Part shown: piece by piece, positions 55,701 to 64,000 of the stretch
Position numbering within the stretch: the stretch's first letter is position 1
How the letters are laid out: each line of letters opens with the position of its first letter
NCBI GenBank assembly: GCA_010015745.1
Contig: ML978192.1
Span: 213,380-277,379, forward strand
Length of the DNA stretch: 64,000 bases
Direction of reading: 5' to 3'
Source: Setomelanomma holmii
Lineage: Eukaryota; Ascomycota; Dothideomycetes; Pleosporales; Phaeosphaeriaceae
Notes under the pieces: generated by a model
What the model saw: only the letters and a program-made list of their open reading frames with translations
The model's database searches: none
What the model was told of the DNA's origin: nothing
Program-made: the position numbers and the translations under genes

Positions 55701-57124
55701 TCCTGCCGTACCTCATTGATCTCTTGTGAGTAGCGATAGTGCAAGTAGTCTTGTAATTCCTGAATCTCTTCGATGGTGATGGCTTTTTGCGCAAGGTCTT
55801 CGATTTCAGTGTCCACGATTTCAGGATAGACGGCTCGCACATTGTCATAATTTTGTCGCAGCGCGTCTCGCTTCTCAGCGAATGCCCGGAACTTGAGGTC
55901 CAGCTCAAACACTTCCCACAGATCGCTCTGGTTCAGCAGTCGCTCTGGTCGTGCGTCCATAGGAGGCGGATTATCGGGGTCGTCTTCATGGTCGTTGTCG
56001 CCAGGGGCATGAATCAGGTAGTCCTTGCGATGATTGAAGATGAAGGGCACCTCGTAGTCTTCAATGTTCAGGAATTCTAGCACCATGTGAACAGCCTTCT
56101 GGAATGGTCCATGGAAGTAACCTTGCAGGCCCTTCTTCGGCCACAGCAGTGTCGTGATCCACTGTGCCTCCTCGCCCAAGCGTACCTGCATATCCTCGGG
56201 GGTCAATTCCAGCTCCTTGAACGGCTTGCGCGCGAGCTGTAGGCGCTCGGGGACGTCGGTCTCGCGAATAATGTTGTCCTCATCCGTCAACATGCGCTCT
56301 TGCAATTGCGAGGGTTCAAAGACATCCTTGAGTTGGAGCTCCCGACCTTCGCCAGTCTGCTCCTCTTCTTCTGCCTCCTGCATGTCCAGTGCCCAGTCAT
56401 AGTCGGTGCCATCACCAAACGCAGCCCGGTAGTCTTCCTCAGCGCCCTCGTCCAGGCCTGCAGCTTGCAGTCCCTGGGTGATTATGTTTATGCCCGGTTG
56501 TGTGACGTCGCGGTCGTCCTCGATCTCGTCCTCGAATTGCTCGTCCTCAATGAAGTCGTCGAATTCGTTCATGCCAACCCGCCGCGGCTCATCAATATCA
56601 TCATTTACTTCGTCATCAGAGAAGATGTCGTCGACGCCTCGAGACCGCACGCGCTCCTTGTGGCCGCGCTTCAAGCGCTTGAACCTGGACTGCAATTATG
56701 TCAGTACATCCTTTGGCGCCGTTAGCAAAATCTATACCTGTGTCTCATCAGGCCGCTCGACTTCGATGCCGATCAAATCCAGGTCTTCGTCGTCAAGGGC
56801 CTCGTCCACCTCGCGGTTTTTGCGCTTCTTTCGGCGACGTCGCTTGCGCTCAGCCGCATCATCTTCTTCCTCCTCATCCACGACGAATCCTGCGCCTTCC
56901 TATTACTTGGTTAGCCACCTGTCGCGCCTTCTCAACAACTGCGATAGGCTTGCCTTTGCTAGGAGTTCCTCGTCATCCTCGTCTTCCTCCTCGCTGGAGT
57001 CCTCGATGCCATTGGCGCCATTTGTTTTAGCCGGTCGAGCTTCGCCGGTCTCGTCATCGAAGTCCTCGTCGTCCTCTTCGCTGCCCAGCTCGGCAGCTGT
57101 GTCGAAGAAGTCCCTCGTAGACAT
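52724..57124 (-). CDS. SPT6: Transcription elongation factor and histone chaperone SPT6
   Basis: Exons 57124..56954, 56899..56738, 56689..53050 and 52998..52724 join to 1415 aa. The first intron is of the rare GC-AG type (AAG|GCAAGC, GCTAACC branch, TAATAG). The third, 53049..52999 (51 nt), is in frame and easily missed; removing it restores KEDTEQWLENYC. The N-terminal 120 residues are strongly acidic (SSEEEDEDDEELLAK, EEEEDDAAERKRRRRKKRKN) as in all SPT6 proteins. The middle carries the bacterial Tex-like core with a YqgF-type segment (GISGWSVETRKLYKDVQE), helix-hairpin-helix (LPYVCGLGPRKADRLVKA) and S1-like region. The C-terminus has tandem SH2 domains (NHPLFFSFSAIQAEEYLG, ELVIRPSSKGFDHLVVTWKV). 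SPT6 travels with RNA polymerase II and reassembles nucleosomes. The gene is intact. Confidence 0.95.
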
Positions 57125-58134
57125 TATTTGTTCAGACAAAGGAAACGCGTGTCGCACTCGGTTCTAGATGGCTTGGGCGGTCGCGTGGAGCTCGTGGCGG
57201 TGATGGCGTGTTTGATAAGGCGATCGGGAGGCGCGAGAGAGTAAGAGAAAAGGAGAGAAGGTAAGGAGAGAATGGGCAGTCGAAGGCTACAAAGGTTCGC
57301 GAAGACCCACGGGCCTACTTTTGGCCGGGCATGCCAGCACGTGACGTAACGCGCTCCGACGGGCCACCCCTGCAAGTATGGTCCCTAGATATCGGGTATA
57401 CAGTCTACATAGTTTCTCGATCATAGTAGTCAATCTTCAACTGTGTGTAGCTTTTGACCTTGCTAAAGCTTTATCAAAGCTTTCAGATGTTGAATTATGC
57501 ATCTTGCTGGAGACGCGTGCTGTGAGTTCCGCGTTTAGGTGGTGAAGCATGGTACGAAGTCTAAGCAGATCTGAAACCTCCTGAGCGCTGCTTCATTGCT
57601 AGCCTTCTCAGTGAAAGACATTTCTGCTGTTACCACATCGATATCACAATCACCAACGCCGCCAGTCGTCTCGCCTATTCTTAGCCCGCGCGCAGCCTTG
57701 CAAAGTGTTTGAAGCCGCTGCATGCGCACCCCACCAACCCTGACGCGCCCCACTAGCAGCAGCCAACTGCCCGACCTCACGCTGCACTCCTGAGCTATCT
57801 TGCACGCAACTCACACCCAAGACACCGCCCTTCCTGCCATATCGCCTGTATCCCAATCAAGCCCTGTTGTCTTTGACTGCGAGCACCGGCTACTGCGCGC
57901 CCCTCAAACAGGCAGTCCAATAGACGCTGTCCTCTTTTAGGAGTCCTGCCGTGATTGGCGTGCCATCGTCGACCCATCTTCGGGCGGCAAACTCGAAACG
58001 AAGGGCAGCGCTGCCTTGCGCTCATCCACATCTCTCATACTGCAGGGCAGCTTGCTTTTGCTTCTGCACTACCTATCCTCGTAATTCTCCTCTCCACATA
58101 CGACGTCTGACAGCGCCGAGCGCATATTGCAGCC
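57125..58134. promoter_or_regulatory. Divergent upstream region of SPT6 and the MAPKK gene
   Basis: About 1 kb between opposing start codons. Frames here lack motifs. The last 200 bases before 58135 resemble a C/T-rich leader. No TATA box was recognised. Confidence 0.4.
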
Positions 58135-59638
58135 ATGGGTGACCTTATGAAGCCGAAGACGATGAAGAGGAAAAACTTGAAGGGGCTTGCACTCAGCGCG
58201 CCTCCACCAAAGCCCACACCTTCCGCCGGAGACGCCCAGGTACCTGGAGGAATTGCCAACGATGAGAAGCAAGACACGCTTGAGATTGGTGTCGAGTTCC
58301 AGCTTGATCTGAAAGCCGAGGATCTGATTGTGTTACGGGAATTGGGTTCTGGCAATGGTGGAACAGTCAGCAAAGTGCAGCATGCTGCGACGAAAGTCGT
58401 CATGGCAAGGAAGGTGCGTTTGGGAAGGCGGGGTCATATCAGGAAGGGACTGACGATGCAGATTATACACGTCGAAGCCAAAAACGAGGTCCGAAAGCGA
58501 ATAGTCCGCGAGCTGCGCATCATGCACGACTGCAACTCCGAGTACATTGTCGACTTCTACGGTGCCTTCCAAAACGAGAGCGGCGATGTGATAATGTGCA
58601 TGGAATACATGGACGTAGGGTAGGTGCCACCAACCCCATAAATCGCAAATGGCATAACTGACAGCAATGGCAGTGCACTGGACTGGGTATCGCGAACCTT
58701 TGGACCTGTACGTGTGGACGTCCTCGGAAAGATCGCAGAAGCCGTGCTCGGCGGTCTGGCCTACCTTTACAGCGCGCATCGCATCATGCACCGAGATTTG
58801 AAACCGTCCAACATCTTAGTAAACTCCAAGGGCTCTATCAAGCTTTGCGATTTCGGAGTCTCGAGTGAACTGGAAGGGTCGATTGCCGAGACTTTCGTTG
58901 GCACAGGCACATACATGGCGCCAGAGCGGATACAGGGGTCGCCGTATACCGTCAAATCTGATGTATGGAGTGTCGGTTTGACGTTGATGGAGCTGGCTAT
59001 TGGCAAATTCCCCTTTTCAGGCAGTGCGGACGACGATGAGCCGGGTGGCCCTCAGGGCATTCTGGATCTCTTGCAGCAAATTGTTCTGGAGCCAGCGCCG
59101 AAGCTACCGAAGAGCGATGCTTTCCCGTCGATCTTGGAGGACATGATTGCAAAATGTTTGATGAAGGATCCTGCAGAGCGACCTACACCCCGAGAACTCT
59201 ATGTGTGTTTGCTCATTTTCTCCGAAAGATGCCAATGCTAACACAAGATAGGACCATGATGCATTCTTGCAAGCCGCTAAACGGACACCGGTCGATCTTG
59301 AAGCGTGGGCAGTCAGTATGATGGAGCACAACAAGCGCAAATCTTACCTTGCGCCGACAGCACCTGCAGCGACCATCAAAGAGAAGCTTCGGGAGACGCC
59401 GCCCGCAGAAAGGAGAGGATCCGCTTCACAAGCAGCCAATGGATCCGTGACAGCGCCTGCACCTCCACGACCCTCATATCCAGTACGCACATCAAGCAGT
59501 AACAGTCAGAATATGATGAGCCTCCCTATAAGACCCGCGCCAGCCCCGTCGGATGGATCAAACTCGAGGCCCAGCTCAAGAGGCCCCAATGGTGGCATGC
59601 CACCTCCTACAAGAAGGTGGAATAATGAGGTGCAGTAG
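58135..59638 (+). CDS. STE7-type MAP kinase kinase (pheromone/invasive-growth pathway)
   Basis: Exons 58135..58413, 58462..58619, 58674..59202 and 59252..59638 join to 450 aa; introns are 48, 54 and 49 nt. Kinase landmarks: glycine loop GSGNGGTV (71-78), catalytic lysine in MARK (Lys93), HRDLKPSN (185-192), DFG (205-207), the MAPKK phosphorylation motif S215-IAE-T219, and APE. An N-terminal basic KRKNLKGLAL (11-20) is a MAPK-docking D-site. ELGSGNGGTVSKV, RIMHDCNSEYIVDFYGAF and EYMDVG...VSRTFGPVRVDV place it with STE7/Mst7/MEK-2 rather than PBS2 or MKK1. These act between the STE11 and FUS3/KSS1-type kinases in mating and, in plant pathogens, infection structures. The acceptor at 58673 was preferred over 58664, which lies too close to the branch point. 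The C-terminal tail is Pro/Ser-rich. Confidence 0.93.
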
Positions 59639-60208
59639 CTGAATTTGTAGCATTGGACAAACTTCGCTGGGCGATTTTCTTTCGTAGATGGGACAATTTT
59701 GGAAGCATGTCTGGGATCATGTTTGGGGTCTCTGCGTACATCCGTACAATCATTCTGGGATCGTCCCAGGTTTGCACGTCGGAGGTGTACGTTTAATGAT
59801 CAAGTATTCAAGCACAAAATCGATAAGTCTGATCATTATAGCCATTTTGGTGATGGTACCCGAAGCGCATGCGGTCCTAGACCCTCGGTGGAGAGGAGCC
59901 GATGGGACCAGAACAGCGGCGCGGGCTAGGCTACACTTTGGTACCTGGGAGAACATGCGCCATGGCGCAGGTGAGACCTGTGTCGATTGTGAAAATGCTG
60001 AACAATGCAGTGGAACTCGACTATTGTACCAGTGCCACTTCTTTGAGCTTTACCTCCGCTGCTTGCTCCTTCCAATTCCTCGACTCCACGGCGCCTTAGC
60101 CGTATCTCACCTCTTACATCCAGCTGCCCCAACTCTCTCAACCACAAAACCCCTCAACTCATCATACATTCATTTCCAGAAACCGCTAAGCACTACCGCT
60201 GAACTACA
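59639..60208. other. Intergenic, no gene seen
   Basis: 3' flank of the MAPKK gene and promoter/leader of the F-box-like gene. Open frames lack motifs. Confidence 0.4.
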
Positions 60209-61071
60209 ATGACGCGACAAGGAGCACCACAGAGCCTCGAAGACGCCACGGTGCGCCCAGATGCACTCCAACTGTTGACACTACCTGGAGGTAAGTACCA
60301 CTTGGCCACAAAACTACAGTGTACTGCTAACTCGCGACTCCAGAGATACGCAATCACGTCTACACATTCGCATGCGATCACAACGAAGTCAAACTCACGC
60401 GGTCGCCATCGTGCAAAGTGCAAGAGAACCCACAAGAGGAACTATCAGAGGGACGTCAATTCTACAACTTGACGCAAGTCTGTCGTCAGATCCGCACAGA
60501 GTTTCTGCCCATCTATCGACACACCAGCAAGGTGCGGCTGCAGTATATCGACCTGCCAGCGTACCTGAAGGACTGCGTCATACATCCATCTGACGAAGCT
60601 GCGAGCATCGGCAACATCACCTTCGATGTATTCAGCGATGGCGAAATGAGCGACAACGAAGACTATCGGCCGGTTGCAGACGGTAAAATCGACATCCTTC
60701 CCGTCATGATGCTTTGTAAACACGGACCGAACCTACACATCCGCTGCGGCACCATAGCCTGCAAATGGTGCGGGTCCAAGAGCCACCGGTCCGACTTTGA
60801 AGATACACTAAATGCGCTATTCAGGCTTCAAGAGCATCCGGCCTTAGCAGAATATCTGAAAGATGCAGTCGCTGCAGCGAAGCTGCAGTACCCGCCGCGC
60901 TTGACCTTCGAGATCCGCGGAGACCACTGGAAGAGCTGGATGAAGGACTGGAAGGCGGGCCATAGTGTCAACTTTGGCAATGAGGACATGAAGAGCTGGT
61001 GTGAGGGGGTCGGGCTCAGGATTGATTCTTTGGCGGGCGCGTCGCGCTTTGAACGGCATGGGGAGGCTTAA
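60209..61071 (+). CDS. F-box-like family protein (copy 4, intact), 269 aa
   Basis: Exon 1 (60209..60290) reads MTRQGAPQSLEDATVRPDAL to LTLPG plus one base. A 53-nt intron (60291..60343, GTAAGT, TGCTAACTCGCGACTCCAG) splits the next Glu codon, and exon 2 (60344..61071) begins IRNHVYTFACDHNEVKL. The entry LPGEIRNHVY and NLTQVCRQIRTEFLPIYRH are the family's two strongest blocks, the latter widespread in fungal F-box-like proteins. The centre has DILPVMMLCKHGPNLHIRCG and a CKWCGSK pair of cysteines that could bind metal. The C-terminus (MKSWCEGVGLRIDSLAGAS) aligns with DVWLERIGLSAAKLW of copy 2. Function is unknown; the sequence is intact. Confidence 0.78.
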
Positions 61072-61462
61072 GAGCTGGCTTGAGCGGAATGGTTGGTCAG
61101 GATTTCAGTCGATGGCGTTATTATTATCATTAAGCACCACCGGATGATTATGTCACCTCAGTATTTGGAACTCTTGAAACATAAAAAGTAAGCAATGAAC
61201 GGTTGAGTCGCAGTATGTTCTCAAGATTAAAGGCGTACTGACCACTAGCTCTATTTCAATTTCTGGACTTGAGGTGAAGGTGCCTTCCCAATCGCGTCTG
61301 CTAGCTCATCCTCTGCTCTCCTCCCACACTCAGTTCAACAAGCACACACAACGGTCACTCTCCTCCTGATTTTACCGACGACACCTACTCATGACTCCAA
61401 CCAATGGGAAGTCGTGGGCTAAAGTTGCTGCAATCACGGCGGCGACGCAGCTCCCGTTGTAG
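61072..61462. other. Intergenic between paralogues
   Basis: Short spacer between copies 4 and 5. An ATG at 61391 opens 23 codons (MTPTNGKSWAKVAAITAATQ) ending in TAG before the next start; nothing else. Confidence 0.35.
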
Positions 61463-62105
61463 ATGCCCCCCGGCGATGGCAAATCGGCAAAGTTCGGGAT
61501 CATAGCAGGCGCTCTGCCGCAGAAGTGCTATGCGCTCAATCTAGCTGGAGGTGAGTGTACCTCGTTTCTGCCCTATATTCGCTGTGCTAACAGATCTCAG
61601 AGTTCCGGAACCGCACCTACTACTTCGCTACTGACGCAGAGCGCATTACGTACCTAGGTGGCTGGTTCAAGCAAATGCCGGACGCAGAGCTTGCGAGCTA
61701 TTATAGTATTGCCAGATGCGATCCCTGTCATCAAACCCTCGCCCTTACTTGTCGCCAAATTCGAGCCGAGTACCTTATGATCTATGCTGCTGGTGCAGAG
61801 GTCCACGTGCCAGACACGGTCCTGTATTATTTCCTGAAGGCCGACTGCTCATTCATGTTCCGCAACTAAAGTGGAAAAGTACATGGCAATCTGCATATCG
61901 ATTGCGTTCCTACAATGCTCGACGGGAAATGCCGCTCAAATCAGTCCCATGTCGACGTCCTGCGCTTGATCAAATACTGCAAGGATCTGCCTGATCTTAA
62001 GGTTCGATGGCATCTTGTTCGGTGCCCTCTTGTGGGCTGCTCCTACTGCAAAGCTGAATAGAGGGGGTTCGAAGGTTTCATGAACACCATTCTCGATGTC
62101 TCTCA
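61463..62105 (+). pseudogene. Broken F-box-like family member (copy 5), cut by a hAT element
   Basis: Exon 1 ends YALNLAG; the intron 61551..61600 (50 nt, GTGAGT, TGCTAACAG branch, TCTCAG) has the shared phase-1 position. Exon 2 begins FRNRTYYFATDAERI and includes TLALTCRQIRAEYLMIYAAG, then stops (TAA) at 61867-61869. One frame over, HGNLHIDCVPTMLDGK, SHVDVLRLIKYCKDLPDLKV and VGCSYCKAE match copy 4's DILPVMMLCKHGPNLHIR and CKWCGSK, but end in a TAG near 62060. A further trace, FEGFMNTILDVSQT, corresponds to FEDTLNALFRLQE of copy 4. Homology ends near 62105, where hAT-like subterminal repeats begin. One frameshift, two stops and a lost 3' third show it is dead. Confidence 0.75.
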
Positions 62106-63574
62106 GACTTGCCAACAAACAAGCCAAGCCAGCCACGGGCTTCGGCTTGACTTGAGGCTTGATGGCAAAGGACTACGCTTGGCTTGAGAGGGCTATCAAG
62201 CTGATTTTCATAGCTTGATTTGAGGCTTAATTGGTAGGCTTGGTAGTCTATTTCCTAACTATCTTTGGTGTTGCAGTCGTCATCCTATGTGCTCATATCA
62301 TACAAAGTGTCCAAATCAGCGTCCGTTAACGCTGCCTTTGCTGCAATATTGTCGTCGCCTAGGCCAGCGTTTTGCCACCGTCTTACGCACTGTATCGCCG
62401 CTAATAGTTGAGGTTGTATAGCCAGTCGGCAAGGCTCTAAGAGGTTACCAAGTTCGCTGAACATGCGCTCACACTCACAGCTTGATGCTGGGATAGAGAG
62501 CATGTTGAGTGCAAGCCAGCTAAGGTTAGGGTAACGATTGCGCAGTGTTACCTAGTATTTGATAGGGTTGTTTGCATGTTCGGTGCCCTTCTCAGCGCGC
62601 GGCTTGCTGCGCTTCTACCTTTCAAATTCATCCTCCTCTGTGCTGTTATTGGCCGGGGCGCTAGGGTCAATAAAGCTGTCAATCGCGTCGTCCATGTTGT
62701 TAGAGAGCACTGTTAGACGCCTTAAAACGCTTGGTGAAGTGTTGTATTGCGCCCACAAAGCGCGAAAATTGCGGTTATTGGCCTCAAGCCAGTCAGGCCT
62801 ATCGCTCCACGCAGAGTCGCAGTACGGCTTGTAGTACAGATGGAGTATTGTTGCAGCGTAGTAAGCTGGTGAGAGGTCTAGTTTAGCATAGTACTCGCTT
62901 GTCTTCGCCTACGCTGCGCGCAAGTTGATTGCAAGGTAGTCCTTAGGCGCCTTATTATAGGTGTTATAATTAACTGCGTTGTAGGCTTCAACGCTCTGCT
63001 CGTAGTAGGTAAGGATATACTCAAACACTGGAATAATCTCAGCAATAGCTCCAAAGCGTCCCCTATTTGTGCGCCCTTCAAGGCGCTTTGTAGCAGCTTT
63101 GAGCGGCTTCAGGACATCTATATACTCTGTGATCACCGCCTAATCAGCAGCTGTAAGGCCGTCTGACCGCATCTATAACTGCGCTCCAGGCAGCTTGTTG
63201 CCACAGCTTTGAGCGCACGTGTCCTCATCTTGCACTCGTTGAATATGGTGATTAGCGTAAGCGTTAACGGCTGATTGCAGCTTAACTGCGCGCTCAAAAC
63301 ATGAGTAGTACGAGTTCCAGCGTGTGACAACAGGCTTAACGGGCTCAAGTATTTTGCGGTCTTTGGCAGGCGCGTCAGTGGGTAGCTCTCGATGAGAAAG
63401 GCGCTGAAACTCAGCAGATAGAGCGTACTGTTGCGGTGTTTTGATGTAAGCAATAACGCTTAAAAGTATGCTTAAAGGTCCATTGCGTCTCCACTCGCGC
63501 ATAAACTCGCCCTTGTTAGCAAGCTTGCGCGTGTCGTTGTCAAAGGCTTGGTTGGTTGGTTCGTATTCATTTTA
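62106..63574 (-). mobile_element. hAT-family DNA transposon remnant with five amber codons
   Basis: On the minus strand one frame from about 63574 down to 62285 encodes the C-terminal two thirds of a hAT transposase: DNDTRKLANKGEFMREWRRN, PVVTRWNSYYSCFERAVKLQ, AVITEYIDVLKPLKAATKRL, NMDDAIDSFIDPSAPANNS and the dimerisation domain LSIPASSCECERMFSELGNL. It has no frameshift, but five TAG codons at 63173-63175, 63140-63142, 62909-62911, 62615-62617 and 62552-62554. All could come from TGG through G-to-A, the opposite-strand view of CpA to TpA. The N-terminal zinc-finger part is missing. The flank 62106-62284 is full of AAGCC/GGCTTG repeats, as at hAT subterminal ends. No terminal inverted repeat or target duplication was identified. 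The element is inactive. Confidence 0.8.
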
Positions 63575-64000
63575 CGTCTGTTGATGAGGATCAAGTCCAC
63601 CATCTCGCCTCCCGAAGGGCATAGTCGACGTGCTAAGCTATGGAATTATAGTACAAACGCACTACCTTATAAAGCATTTCTTGCCTGCGCGAGTATTGCT
63701 ACCATTTCAAGCTACAGCTCCCCTTCCAGTTGGGGAGACTGAGCCGTGTATGTACATTAGAGAAAGTCCCTCACATTCTGTGGCATCTTCATGCTGTACA
63801 AGAAGAGAAAGAGAAAAATAGTAGGAGAGGAAGGGCGGAGAGACAGGTAGGAGGGTGGGGAGTGTTGCAGCGTTGTGCTGCCAGACCCAGTGTTGCTGGA
63901 TGCTGCACTAAAACCGGGTGGGTAGCCTCTTCCACTGCTATGCTGTTGCAAGGCAGTGGATGCTACCGGGGACAGACCTTAGTATAGTACTGTGTGAGCT
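63575..64000. other. Repeat-like sequence at the right edge, unassigned
   Basis: The sequence beyond the truncated hAT frame has a purine-rich run (gaagagaaagagaaaaatag, about 63800) and several short imperfect repeats such as cagtgttgctggatgctgc versus gctatgctgttgcaaggcag. It could be a long terminal repeat of a retroelement, but no boundary, primer-binding site or partner copy is visible inside the window. Confidence 0.25.

Noticed and set aside
63575..64000. Confident call of a retrotransposon long terminal repeat
   Set aside because: No TG...CA ends, primer-binding site, target duplication or second copy can be seen within the window.

Overview
The window looks like nuclear DNA of a filamentous ascomycete, most likely a Dothideomycete (Mycosphaerellales/Capnodiales-like); this placement is inference. 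Protein genes are spread on both strands and carry short GT-AG introns of about 46-146 nt with CTRAY-type branch points. Fungal-only families are present (DUF3602, DUF6536, HET, HMG box plus fungal_trans, short-leader STE7 MAPKK), and decayed copies carry C-to-T type stop codons of the kind repeat-induced point mutation (RIP) makes. No tRNA, rRNA or CRISPR was seen.

Layout. 1-6.1 kb: the 3' end of an edge gene, a three-exon 97-aa gene (812-1212, -), then a gene-poor stretch with decayed fragments. 6.1-12.2 kb: neutral ceramidase (-) diverging from spliceosomal SPF27 (+), a broken conserved gene at 9.9-11.0 kb, and a short-chain dehydrogenase (-). 12.2-16.5 kb: gene-poor, with a broken member of an F-box-like family. 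16.5-19.1 kb: a six-exon regulator joining SAM, HMG-box and fungal_trans regions. 20.9-22.0 kb: a Cys/His-rich protein assembled from three exons. 23.0-27.3 kb: an intact, intronless CoA-disulfide reductase/rhodanese fusion, then a zinc alcohol dehydrogenase and a convergent flavodoxin gene, both frameshifted. 29.8-32.3 kb: one intact and one broken F-box-like paralogue. 32.4-42.7 kb: an orphan protein, a DUF6536 membrane protein, CCT3, an unrecognised disordered protein and a DUF300/TMEM184 protein. 43.2-44.1 kb: two broken, convergent F-box fragments. 44.5-49.7 kb: a TDP2-like phosphodiesterase diverging from actin-related protein ARP1, then a PAR32-like DUF3602 gene with a TATA promoter. 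50.9-57.1 kb: a damaged HET-domain gene and SPT6. 58.1-59.6 kb: a STE7-type MAPKK. 60.2-64 kb: an intact and a broken F-box-like paralogue, the broken one abutting a hAT transposase with five amber codons, then an unassigned repeat-like tail.

The housekeeping genes (SPF27, CCT3, ARP1, SPT6, STE7) are intact after splicing, so base quality appears good. Broken reading frames are concentrated in dispensable or duplicated genes, which points to real decay more than to a generally poor assembly. The clearest lineage-specific feature is an F-box-like family with five recognisable copies (two intact, three broken) sharing one intron position. I did not find a convincing new multi-gene system. The least ordinary single genes are the SAM-HMG-fungal_trans regulator, the CoA-disulfide reductase/rhodanese fusion and the Cys/His-rich protein at 20.9 kb.
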